Source: Garcia nutans
Lineage: Eukaryota; Streptophyta; Magnoliopsida; Malpighiales; Euphorbiaceae
Direction of reading: 5' to 3'
DNA length: 64,000 bases
Assembly: GCA_947685225.1 (NCBI GenBank)
Contig: CANTUV010000014.1
Span: forward strand, 1,488,001 to 1,552,000
In this document: in pieces, positions 25,100 to 36,700 of the stretch
How positions within the stretch are numbered: the first letter of the stretch is position 1
Layout of the letters: every line of letters begins with the position of its first letter
Program-made: the position numbers and the translations under genes
Notes under the pieces: model-generated
Databases searched by the model: none
Seen by the model: the letters and a program-made list of their open reading frames with translations, nothing else
What the model was told of the DNA's origin: nothing

Positions 25100-26740
25100 A
25101 ATCATACTTCTTCTCTATTTATTTCTCCTTCCTGTTCACAATCTATTACTAATAAAATTAATCACCTTGTAAAAAATAGCTCATATGTCAAAAAACTCTA
25201 AAGTCGATAATTCTCAACTTCTATCCTTAATCCTTATTTAATTTTTCAAAAGTTCAATTACATAAAGAAAATCTCCAACCATATTACTACAAAGAGACCT
25301 CATATGAAAGAATACATTCAGACTTCTCGTCTGAATCATTGTTCTTTGTCTTCCACATCTGTTGAACATTATGTTACTATAGAGATTTCATAGGAGTTTA
25401 TCTCTCAGTAAAAGAAACAAATGTACTCTCATCTCCACCTTGGAGGTATAAGAATTATTCTCTCTTACCATGGATGGAAAGGTCTCCCAATTACTGTCAG
25501 ACTTTCTCTGTTAGATACCAGATATATTCACTTTGAGAACGCAGTGATTGGTACTATTCTTACAATACTTAATGCTGAAAGTGTTATCCTGACTTTTTTC
25601 CCTAATTATAATATGTCTTTGAATGATGTGTACTTGTCTACTGCCTTGAAAATTTAAGTTTAGATTACTGGACCTGGACAGATTGAATGATCTCTATCTG
25701 CCACCATCCATCTTCAGATAGTGTACAGATTGTAAAACCATGCAATTAACCTATCTGCCCTAGGAGTATCTACAGATGCTCTATACATTTAAGCAGATAC
25801 AATTGTTCGGACACTTAGATAGCTGCCCAGAGAAGATCTTATAAAACTCATTCCTTTAGAATGGATTACTACTTATGAGAAACAATAATAAAATTTCAGA
25901 CCTGTTCAAACAATAAATCATGTGTTTATCAATAAGAAAAATGGTACATTTAAGACTATCTTTCAAGAGCCTTCAAAGATTCAGATGGTGCAAGTTCTAG
26001 TTCTCTCCCATAGCTTTTTTATACTTGCATAGCAGTTCGAGTCTCTCCCAGAGACACAGAGAAGATTCCAGTTCATAGTTTTATATCTGATGGTAGTTTG
26101 ATCTATGCCAAGAAGGTCAGAGGTCATTTTATCTAAGATACCCCAAGTTCAGGAGAATATGACCCTGATTGTACTTGCTGTGAAGAAATAGAAGATATTC
26201 AATATCCTCCTATTAATTCAATCATACTCACTAGACCTAAGAGATTTTTCTCTTCATGCAAAACTGAAGCTACATGATTTAAACGTCCTCCTCCTGATTT
26301 GGGAAATTCTTCCTGGATAGAAATTTATCCAGAAATTTAGAATAAGGAGTATCCACCCCCTCTTCTTATCTATGATGAGGCTCTTAAAGTCCTATGAGCC
26401 AAAAGACTTTTTGATGTTCCAAAACTTCTAGAATTACACAAACCATAAAAAGCCTAAAAGAAGTGCTCCACTAGTGCATCAACCTTTAAATCAAATTCCA
26501 CAACCTCAAGCTTGTATGATGTTCTCTTCAACATCATCGGATTTTTCACCACTTGAAAAAAAAATGATCAATAAACCAAGATCAGGACCAGACCATATAT
26601 TCAACCAACCATTGTTCTTCCCATTGGATAACTGAAAGAATTTTCTCAAGGAGAAAAAGTTCTTAACTGGCAAACTTAGAATGCTCAGGTTCAGAATAAA
26701 TACCTGATGTCTATTGAATCCAAAATTGATCAGCTATGAC
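25100..26740 (+). mobile_element. Endogenous pararetrovirus (Caulimoviridae) fragment, decayed
   Basis: This 1.6-kb block is less AT-rich than its surroundings. It contains a recognisable caulimovirid movement-protein segment, then a downstream region with fragments such as VFINKKNGTF and, near its end, a short lysine/aspartate-rich stretch, read in shifting frames with many stops. It fits the movement-protein and following part of a pararetroviral polyprotein; no reverse transcriptase or protease motif is seen. It ends where a putative LTR begins at 26741. The many stops and frame changes show that it cannot be expressed as a virus. Assignment beyond family is not possible by eye. Confidence 0.7.
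25421..25657 (+). pseudogene. Pararetroviral movement protein remnant (30K superfamily)
   Basis: The open stretch gives 78 residues including SHLHLGGIRI, LLDTRYIHFENA and FFPNYNMSLNDVY, which match the conserved core of caulimovirid movement proteins. These act in cell-to-cell spread through plasmodesmata. Homologous sequence continues upstream in the same frame but is broken by stops at 25391-25393 and 25409-25411, so the ATG at 25421 is only the first Met after damage. Two more stops close together end the stretch near 25655-25663. The full domain is therefore interrupted at least four times and is a fossil. Confidence 0.75.
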
Positions 26741-27385
26741 TGTGATGACGGACCCTATGTATTAGAATTTAAGAGAAACGTGCGGACAAAAAGAGCTAAA
26801 TAGAGGGGACCGACTCCCCAAATTTAAAATTTAGTGTGGCCTCATTGATTTATTCATATTCTTATTTACTTATGTGATTTGTTGGTTGATTGACTTTTGT
26901 ATGAGCACGTTATGTATGGAATAGTTGTATTATATTAATTACTATATAGATCATTGAGTCGAACACTTATTCATTTTCACCATTTTTTCTCAGGTTGCAT
27001 ATTGAACATATGAGTACTGCTTATTCAGATCATCCTATTTTTTTATTTATCGACGGGAGTGTTAATTGTATATATTTTATTGTATAATTATATTATAATT
27101 ATTTTATAGAACTCCGCATGATATTTCTTTTATTGTCTATCTTCTTATTCATTTAGTTTCGCTGTTTAATTAAATATATTTATTAATAAATATCTGATGA
27201 TGATGGTGTGATATTATATTAAAGTATAATATTAGTAGATTAGTGGACCCGATTCAAAATAGTGACTGCTGTCACCTTCTATATTTATCAAAAAATGAGT
27301 TATCAAGCTTACTACAGGTTCTGAAAGCCATGTATTTTTTTCGTTTCCTAGTACCGATCACGTGTTCTCGGGTTAGGTCGTGATA
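26741..27385 (+). mobile_element. Putative solo LTR
   Basis: The block starts TGTGATGACGGACCC and ends GGGTTAGGTCGTGATA. The imperfectly mirrored ends (gacc/ggtc words) are like those of many plant Gypsy LTRs, with a final CA decayed to TA. It contains GGTTGCATATTGAACATATG-like and CACGTGTTCTCGGG stretches and no open frame. No matching 5-bp duplication was found at its edges (atgac versus gttag), so identity and limits are provisional. Confidence 0.4.
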
Positions 27386-27389
27386 GTTA

Positions 27390-29930
27390 GTGGGTATTGT
27401 TTAGTTGCGATTATTGAGGCAAATTTCTCTTAGTTTTTATATTTTTTATTTTTTAAGTGTGTCAACTACTTTCTATTAAAAAAGTGGACTTTTGACGGCT
27501 TTTAAAGAAACGATAAACAGAAGTAAGTTACTAATGCTCATATATCTATATTAATTAACCACATAATATGAATAATAAAGTTCTTTCATAAATGATAAAA
27601 TAATTATACTATAAAGGAAAAAAATATTTAATGAGGTAGATAGATATATTTTTTAGACTATGAATATATATATTTTAGCTTGCAATAAAACAATAATATG
27701 AAGTTGAGATATTTGACATTTATAATACTATGATTATATATATATATATATATATATTTAGATATATATCTATGCATAACCGTTGAAGCTAAATAACTTA
27801 TATTGAAATATTACAATCATTTTCTTAAATATAATAAACTAAAATTGAAATTTTATTGCAATTATTTAAATGAAATTCTATAGAAAAAATATCAATATAA
27901 TTTTATTTTATTATACATTAATTTTTTTTAATACTGTCCCGCTCATTGCACGAGTTTTCATGCTAAAAATGTTAAAAAATATTAATTCAAGTTATATCTT
28001 TTCAATACTAAAAATGTGAAAAATATCAATGCACATGTCAATGGAAAAACATTTTGGTATTAATGATATACATTAATGTTTTTAACAATGCTAATATTGT
28101 TTAATTAAAATATAATAATAATTTGAATTTGGTTGTTTTTTTTACACTCTCAATGGGTAAAATATAAAGTTTTCAATTTTTTTTTTAGAAAGAATTTGAG
28201 TAAGGGTGTCAAGTTAAAATTTGGCAAAAGCCTGATCAGTATATTGAGTGCAATAGTTATATTGCAGGTATTTATAAAATTACAAGAAATTATATATATA
28301 ATTAATCTTAGTTATAATCTTAATTTGTATTTGTTGACAATATTATGGAGTTAAATTTGATTTGATTCATTGTGGGACTTGCTTGGGTAAATGGATATTA
28401 TCTTGATAGATATTGACCAAGATTCATTGATGATAATAATGGTTGCAAGGTTGAGGTATGTGACTTTAGAGGTACATATGATAATAACAAATATAAATGT
28501 GTCACTAATTGTGGCAAATCAACTCAGATATGATAAGAGCCAATATTAATATTATTAAAATATATTTAATTTTCATATATCAATATAATTTTTATTTTAT
28601 TTTAAATTTAATGTATATGTCTCATGTTTTTCGATCTTTTTTAGAAGATAAAAATACGTTAGTACTATTTGAAAAGTTTGGTAATAATCGAGCACAATTA
28701 AATTTTCAAATGGTTGTAGTTGAAAATGTTAGTGGCATTATCATACTATTTTTTTTTTTTGCATATATCATATCAAAGGAATACATAAAAATTAACCCTC
28801 TTTTTTTTATTTTTTATTTTACGAAGATCTGTATCTTAATTAAATCTTTGAAAAATGTTATCCTTTCTAATCGTCTTAATATTTATTATTTTTTAATCTT
28901 CATTTTCTCTTAGTAATACACTTAGGTTGATGTTTTACATTGCATTGACAACTAGCCATTTTATCTAGCAATTCTCAATTTTGTATTTTATATTGTAATT
29001 TTTTTATTTCTTTTTAATATTAGAATTTGTTATGTAGATACTAAATTTTGCTTGTGAAGTTTAATTAATTTAACTTATAAGTATTGAAGAAAGAAATAGA
29101 TGTATTTCAGCAGAGATAATATGAGTATCGTATGCTCAAGTAAAATATGGTTGAAGATTTTAATTTACAATGATGATGAATAAATTACAAATAAAGCTAC
29201 AAATATAATATATAAGAAGTTTTTTAACATTTAATTTGAGATATTATTATATGTATTTTTTTTATTAAATTAGTATATATTATTATTTATTTTGAATCAT
29301 ATTATATTTTAATTAATATAAAATTAATTTAAATATTATTTTATAGAAAAATATTAATACAATATTATTTAGTTATACATTTAATTTTTTAAAATGTTCT
29401 TTCGCATTGTGCAAATTTTAATACCAGTGTGATATATTAGAGAAGAAAAAAAATAAGATAATAATCTTAAATAGTTATTTTATATTAAAATATTTATATT
29501 GATTATTAGTTTTTTTTAATGGTGTGGAAAGTATTTTGTTGATAATTAGTCTTTTATTCTTTTAAAGGTGTGAAGAATATTGATAATTGATCGGCGTAAT
29601 AAGTTGGAGATTTTCATGTTCCAATCTCTCAAACCACAAGGTTGTTACAAAATTGACCAAAGGAGTTTAAAAATGGAAGACTATATCCTATCGTATAATT
29701 TTTTACTTTTGCTGTTAGGCATCTAATAAAAAGAATCATAAAACGCCTATTTAAATTTATATTTATAAACATATAACGATAAATACTTTTCTAATTTGGC
29801 AATAAATGAAATTCAAAATTCAAATTGTATTTATTGTATAATTTAAATCTTATTATTAGAGATAATGTAAATTAGAAATAAAAAGTTGTAAAAAGTTTTA
29901 TATTTTCAAATAGATAATTTTTTTTCCTCG
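27390..29930. other. AT-rich intergenic DNA, no recognised gene
   Basis: Short open frames near 28133-28354 and 28509-28913 are Phe/Ile/Tyr-rich and typical of random AT-rich sequence. Between them, about 28440-28530 reads as CDFRGTYDNNKYKCVTNCGK in one frame, a cysteine-containing fragment that I could not assign. A TA run lies at 27735-27758. Confidence 0.5.
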
Positions 29931-30129
29931 TGAAGAAAAACAAGGCATCACACTCGATAAAAATTGGATCCTCTTGGAATCACTTGCAATTCTTTGAACT
30001 CACAAAGCGTTAATCTCTTCTTTTATACCCACTTGCAATAACAGAGCGTGAAACCACTTTTCTCTCTCTCGTATTCAACATGAAATCCAGTTTTCACTGT
30101 CAACCGTACCTTTACTTCTAGTCTTAATC

Positions 30130-30325
30130 AAAGTGTCGTCGACAGCGCGCCAAGATACTGCCACCTGGCCCTACGGAAAATATCGCATGGTCCCTATTGC
30201 TTGACCGTTCTGACACTTGAACTCCGTCGTCACAGAGCAACCGACATTCGGACGGAAATTCACGGCAACTCGGCGGGCGCTAACCCGCTGCGAAACAAAA
30301 ATGACAGGCGGCAAACTTTTAATCG
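30130..30325. other. CpG-rich patch of unknown nature
   Basis: About 200 bases with many CG dinucleotides (gtcgtcgacagcgcgccaag, ggcgggcgctaacccgctgcg) stand out sharply in the AT-rich surroundings. The frame across it on the plus strand gives an Arg/Thr-rich peptide without recognised homology, and neither strand shows a convincing exon. It may be the 5' end of an unidentified gene, a promoter, or a fragment of a transposon. Confidence 0.45.
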
Positions 30326-30399
30326 CACCAACATACTGCTCAAAACTCTTTTATTATTATTATTTTTTTTTCAAAGGGAAAGAAAAAAATTTCACTGAA

Positions 30400-32230
30400 A
30401 AGTAATATCAGCAGCTGGAGCCGCATGCAAAAAACTTGTAATTATGAATTTTTAGAATTGTAATTGTAAATAATTAAGGATTATAGGAAGAAAAATGAGA
30501 AAAAAAACCAAAACAAATGTAGATTTTTTTTAAATTATTAAAATTATTGGCCATTGATGCACAATTTTTTTACTCATATAGTATTGGCGGGATAAAAATA
30601 ATTAATGTCAGTCACAAGTTTTATAAAAATAAATTGAAATATGACATATTATATTGCAAGAAATAATAACAAATTTATAATTTTTATATAATTTAATGTT
30701 TATGATAGATTAAGGTCATGTTAATTAGATAACTAAATATCAATTATTTTTTTATTTTTTGTCGATTTATATTAAAGATTATATTGAAATTGTGATTACA
30801 TATTTTTTTATTTTTCCCAATAGTAATAAAACTATTTTATTAATATGATCTTTAGTAATTGAAAATAAAAATAAAAACCGACATGAATAAACAGATGAAC
30901 CTAGATTTTTTTTTATTAGGAAATTTAAATCCAAAATTTCCATAAACTAAATCGAGTCAAATGCTAAAGATCCATACTATAACTTTTTCAAAAATCAGAG
31001 TTAATTGGTTTGCATTTTTTTTTTTTCATTTTATGGTGAGACAAAACTACAAAATGAAATAACAAGTTTGTATCTGCAAAATGCTGAAAACACATGAAAA
31101 ACATGCCTGTGTGAGAGAAATAATATTTTGAAAAAAAAAGAATAATATATGGACAAAACTTAAAAAATAATAATATACTTTTTTTTTTTGTATTTTAAAA
31201 ATTTATAATTGTATTTATTTATATGCCAGAGAATATTTTATATATAAATCATATGTTTTATCTATCTCAATATTATTATTGGTAGTCTATCTTTTAAATC
31301 AAATCTAATTATAACTAGAATTCATTTATCAAGGTGTTACAATCCATGAATGCTAATGTGATGGATTTGGTGATAATTAAATGACCATTTTAAAGATTGA
31401 ATGGGTTATTTATTTACTTATTTATGTGTTGGGTGAATGTTTACATTTTTTTAAATAGTATAATAATACTTTTAATTTTTATTTTTATTTTGTATAATGT
31501 GAATATGATTAATATATAAAAGCATATATACAATAATATTCCAAATAAGGAAAAGTTACGATTAAATATAATAAATTAAATGATATAATGTAGACAGAAA
31601 AATGACAAAAAAATATTATCTTTTAGTAAAATTTTATGGAATTAATAAAATTTACAAATGAATGAAAATTAAAATTTTACATAACCATCTTAATTGGTCT
31701 TTGTTTTTTTACTTATTCTGCAACGAAGTTAAATTTTAAAACAAAAAAAATTAAAATTATTATCAATAGTAAAATATGATATTAAAATTAATGATTTTGT
31801 AAATTGATTTTTTTAAAAAATTAAAAAATGCACAAAAAAAATTTGAATTTTATTTCACTCAGTCAAAAAAATAACATAAGAGTGGATTTCTTTCATAGAT
31901 TAGAATCTGTACCTCGTTGGATCAACGGCGAAAGTCTCGCAATTTCTCGTGATATATTGTCGGCGTATCGACAACATAGTAAAACCAAAGAATCAAAACT
32001 ACAATCTGCAAACCAACCTATTATATTAATGAGACCCGCCATCACATAAAGCCAAGTGTAAACACTTGATGGCTTGATCATTTGCCACGTCAAAGAAAAA
32101 TAAATCTTTGTGGGTTCCAGCGTAGCAACATTTAGCTGGCGACCATTTATTGGTTGAGCAATGTCCTCAACTTAACTAGAGTCAAGCTTAACCATGGTTT
32201 ATTATTAAGAGAAGGAAAAAAAAACATGGG
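30400..32230. other. AT-rich intergenic DNA upstream of the RRT-like gene
   Basis: No gene or transposon is recognised. The frames at 31828-32093 on both strands are short and of random composition. Confidence 0.55.
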
Positions 32231-32812
32231 GGTGCGAGTAATCAAGCGATGTACGGTTGACACACCAATTAGCTTTTATCTCAGCCACACCGCGTTCTGG
32301 TTGTTGAAATAAACTCGCCTTCCCTTTCTTTTTCTCTGTCTTCATGCTTTTGTGAACGCCGGCGACAGTTTCCGGCGAGTGTTTACAATCTATCTTGCCG
32401 GGAAATTGATGTGATCGGAAAAGAATTTGAGGTTCATTTGATTGAAAATTTGTTGGAGAGAGGGTTTTCTGGAGTTTAGAGTTGATGGTTTTTGGGAAAT
32501 GAGAAGGTGCACTAAGGTTTTCGAAGGTAAGTTGGTGGAGGAATTTGGAGAATTGATGTGTTAAATTAGGATTTATATTTTTTCTTTTTTTCTTTTTAAT
32601 TTTTTTTTCTTGATCTGGTTCTACTCTTGGCAATTTGGGATCTTGAAGATTCGGACAGGGTAAATACCGAAACTAGCAACATTTTGCATTTTTCTGTTTG
32701 ATTTGATTTAATTCATCGCAAATCAAAGCTCTTTGTTACCGTTACCGATCCTGCATTGTTAGAAAATTGAGATAAGAGAAGGAAACGACTCTGCAGTAGT
32801 GTACGCAGAGAA
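32231..32812 (+). promoter_or_regulatory. Probable 5'UTR with intron of the RRT-like gene
   Basis: The region contains CG-bearing, GA-rich sequence typical of plant leaders. A good donor (cgaag|gtaagttgg) lies at about 32525 and acceptor-like CTCTGCAG or TACGCAG sites at about 32790-32805, just before the start codon. A 5'UTR intron of about 270 bases is therefore likely, by inference. The open frame seen on the opposite strand here is a shadow. Confidence 0.5.
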
Positions 32813-35800
32813 ATGTGCAGGATAGAAAGGAGTGAGAGAAAGAGTGAAATTGGGGAGAAAAGAGATAGAGAGAGAGAGAAAGATATGGGAGTTAGTAAAG
32901 GAGCGGAGAAGGTGAAAAGTATATCGAGATCGAAAATGAAGATGTGGATGATACGCGCCACAACGTCGGTGTTATTATGGACATGTATTGTTCAATTAAC
33001 GACGATCGGCGAGATGTGGGGACCGAGGGTTTTGAAAGGATGGCCGTCTTGTTTCTCGCATGAATCCGCCTCCGCTTTGGAGGAGAAGGTTGCAGCCCTG
33101 CCTGCTTTAGTGCTGCCACCGAAGAGTAAGTAAATTAATAATGCTTATTATTGTTTAATTGTGTATGTTTTGTGTGATTGCAGAACCCTATTTGTCAAAA
33201 TTGATTTAGAAATTATTTGTTGTTTTCACAGCTAGAAGAAAAGAACAAGAGCGAGAGAGAGATTTTCTTGTAATTACAATTTCCTTTTTAACATTTTTGG
33301 GCAGATAAAACATCATTTCTGGATGTGATATTGAATGCTTAATTTTTCCCCTTTCTAGATTGACACTGTCTTAATTTACTTTTGGAGCTAGAAGCTGTCA
33401 TTTGGAACGAAGCATTCTAGAAAGCCTTGTGAAATTGATTGCATGTTTTGCTTTTTTCTGCCTATATTGAAGTGTTGATGCTGCAACCTGCACGTTATCC
33501 CATTAGGAGAATGTTTTCTTAACTGACTAGACTTTCTTCCTGTGTACCCTTCAATAGAAGAGCTTCTTTGCTGCAGATACCTTTCTTTTAACTTCATGGG
33601 GATGACTTGTTTGTGGATTGCTGCCCTTTTGTGTTCTAAACATGTGGTTATATTCTAACTGATTGCATTCAGTAACCTGTTTTCTTGATAAGTATGGGTG
33701 GATTATCAACTTCTAAGTTCACATTTGTTACTTTTGTTGTTATTAGGGGTTTATAAGAACAATGGATACCTCATGGTTTCCTGCAATGGAGGTCTAAATC
33801 AAATGAGAGCAGCGGTGAGTGGTTAGCGAAGTGAACTTGATATGTGTATATTAGTGTGTAATTTTTTGCCGTTTCTGCATTTAGTTTGTGAGTAATCTGT
33901 TTTTTTTCATTGTCCTCTGTAGATATGTGATATGGTTGCTATTGCAAGATATTTGAATGTCACGCTTATAGTTCCAGAGCTGGATAAAACTTCCTTTTGG
34001 GCTGATCCCAGGCGAGTTATTTTTTTGTTTTCTTGCAAGTTAAAAGCTACTTATGTTGTTAATTTGTGTCGAATATATACAAGTTGCTTCTCCTTATTTT
34101 TGTGTTGGAAACATATATTTGACTTTCAAAGGATATTTCATTATTGCAGTGAGTTCCAGGATATATTTGATGTAGATCATTTTATTACATCATTGAGAGA
34201 TGAGGTTCGGATTTTGAAAGAACTGCCTCCTAGGCTGAAGAGGAGAATGGAACTAGGGATGACATATACCATGGCACCGATTAGTTGGTCTGATATATCT
34301 TATTATCATAACCAGGTTTGCAGTTTCGTATTCTTTTTCATTGTGGTTATGTTGCCATGAGTCACTCTTAGAACTACTTGATGCTAATTTTAAGTTATCT
34401 AACATAAATTTGAAACACCTAATCCGTTCACATTGAGTTTCTTTCCTTTTTTTTTTCAACTCTGTGCTATTTACTATATATTTGTATATATTTGTGTTCA
34501 TAGATTGTTTTTTTTTCCTCTTAATTTTTTGCATGCAGATTCTTCCTTTGATACAGAAGTACAAAGTTTTACACCTTAATAGAACTGATGCTCGACTTGC
34601 CAATAATCGACAACCTATGGAGGTTCAGAAGTTGCGATGCCGAGTAAATTTTAGTGCTTTGAGATTCACTTCTCAGATAGAGGAGTTGGGTAAAAGAGTT
34701 ATAAGGCTTCTTAGGCAAAATGGTCCATTTTTAGTACTTCACCTCAGATATGAGATGGACATGCTGGCATTTTCTGGCTGTACTCAAGGTTGCAATAGTG
34801 AGGAAGTAGAAGAATTGACAAGAATGAGGTAATATGTAAAATCTGTCAAGTATTTGCATTAATAGCCTGAATATTGATCTGACACTCAATTGACACATGA
34901 TTTTCTTATCTAAACAGATATGCTTATCCTTGGTGGAAAGAGAAAATAATAAATTCTGACTTAAAACGGAAAGATGGATTGTGCCCTTTGACACCTGAGG
35001 AAACAGCTCTTACCTTGAGAGCATTAGACATTGATCCAAACATTCAGATTTATATTGCAGCGGGTGAAATATATGGTGGAGAAAGAAGAATGGCAAGTAT
35101 TGCTAAAGCTTATCCAAAATTAGTAAGTAGATTGAAACCACTATCAACTTAAAACCTTGGTACGTATTGGAGTTCTCCTTTATCAATGGGCAGCTTGTGC
35201 TTTCGCAATACAGGTAAGAAAGGAAACACTGTTGGAACCATCAGACCTTATGTTTTTTCAGAATCACTCATCCCAGATGGCAGCATTAGATTATCTTGTT
35301 TCACTGGAGAGTGATATTTTTGTCCCCACATATGCCGGGAACATGGCTAAAGTTGTTGAAGGCCACAGAAGGTATATGTTTACTTTGTTTTCATCATATA
35401 TGTCATTGGTTATTTTTCAATTTGAAAACTAATTAGTAGGTTGGTTTTTTTATAATTTGAAAACTAATTTAGTGGTTTTCTTTGGCTTCAGATAAATGAT
35501 TTTGGAATTCAAATTCCTTCCAGTTTTAAGATTCCAATTTTAGACTCAGAGAACAAAATTTGTGTATGCTCCTAAATCCAGACAGAGTTCTTTATTCTGG
35601 CTGTGAAACCATTATTGAACCTAGAATATTTATCTTATTTGAAATTCATGTACTTGCTTTTGTTGGTTTTTTAAATAATTTTTATGTCAGCTGAGCTAGG
35701 TTCCTAAAATGTCTGTTAATGTGGTTCTGATCACATCTCCTTTTTCTGATACTCGATGGCTGTAGCCCCTCTTTATCTACCTTTCTTTGTAAGGTCGATA

Positions 35801-36094
35801 TGTCATCTTAACCTCTATTATCTCTAATGCTTCGACAGATTCCTGGGGTTCAAGAAGACTATTTTACTGGACAGGAGGCTTTTGGTTGATCTGATAGACA
35901 GGTACACTAATGGATCGCTGAGTTGGGATGAGTTCTCTTATGCTGTAAAAGAAGCTCATTCAAATCGGATGGGTAACCCAACAAAGAGGTTGATGATCCC
36001 AGAGAGGCCAAAAGAGGAGGATTACTTCTATTCCAACCCGGAAGAGTGCTTAAATCCTTCAGAAGACCCCTTGGGTCCGTTGAGTAGCACATGA
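32813..36094 (+). CDS. RRT1-like: O-fucosyltransferase family protein, RG-I rhamnosyltransferase (RRT)-like, eight exons
   Basis: Exons: 32813-33125, 33747-33814, 33923-34011, 34150-34315, 34539-34828, 34918-35122, 35214-35371 and 35839-36094; together 1545 nt and 514 residues. It is a type II Golgi protein: a basic cytosolic tail, one membrane anchor at about residues 46-65 (IRATTSVLLWTCIVQLTTIG), then the lumenal catalytic domain. Family hallmarks are NGGLNQMRAA (118-127), DKTSFWADP, LHLRYEMDMLAFSGC (279-293), and GNMAKVVEGHRRFLGFKKT near the end. From residue 1 (MCRIER) the pattern matches plant GT106 enzymes that add rhamnose from UDP-rhamnose to the pectin backbone rhamnogalacturonan I. 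That assignment rests on remembered similarity; other GT106/GT65-like O-fucosyltransferase relatives cannot be excluded. The intron after exon 3 must use a GC donor (CAG|GCGAGT), because the next GT site would put a stop in frame. Confidence 0.92.
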
Positions 36095-36700
36095 CAGTTA
36101 TATGGGAGATGGTGATGTTTATCAAAGTGGTCTCCAAAGTCCTAGTAATTCTATAGATCACAAGATAGCTCTCTGCAACAGAGGTATAATGATAAAAGAA
36201 GATTTTGCTGATGGAAGAGGCATTCAAGAAAAGACGCCATATGGGTTAGTGAACTTGAAAGAAAGCCTGAGAGGTGGTGATCTATGGGGGCAGTTGTAGG
36301 ACGTTATCATCTTTTAGTATATGCCAATAATCCAATTCATGTATAGAAGCTACCCTGCCATTACAGGATGACGTTAGATCGACAGAATCGGGTTGTGCAC
36401 AGAAGGGTGCAAATATAGATGTGGTCTATGGCCTCAAGGAAGGTTTTACTCCTTTTATCCTTCCATTTTGTCTTTTTTTTTTTGCTTTCTTTTGTTCGTT
36501 CGTTTATGATATTGTGAGTTCCTACCAAATATCATATTTTTAAAATTTCTATTCGCCTATTATTACTGTTTATTGATAAGAAGATTGCCTCTCCCTTCTC
36601 TTCACTGTGCATCAAGCTCTGGAATACCTTTATTGCATATTTGAGAGACTGTTTGTAATTAAAGTTGAAATTCTTTTTATGCACTAATACATATATGGAA
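36095..36700 (+). other. 3'UTR region of the RRT-like gene
   Basis: The bases after the stop remain of genic composition up to about 36700 and end in AT-rich sequence with AATTAAAG-like words near 36656 that could direct polyadenylation. No further coding exon is needed, because the protein ends at its expected place. Confidence 0.5.

Noticed and set aside
28509..28913. A 134-residue frame
   Set aside because: Dominated by Ile, Phe, Tyr and Asn, as expected for translated AT-rich noncoding DNA.
32205..32633. A 142-residue open frame on the minus strand upstream of the RRT-like gene
   Set aside because: It covers the probable 5'UTR and 5'UTR intron of the plus-strand gene and has a Lys/Pro/Ser composition without any domain.
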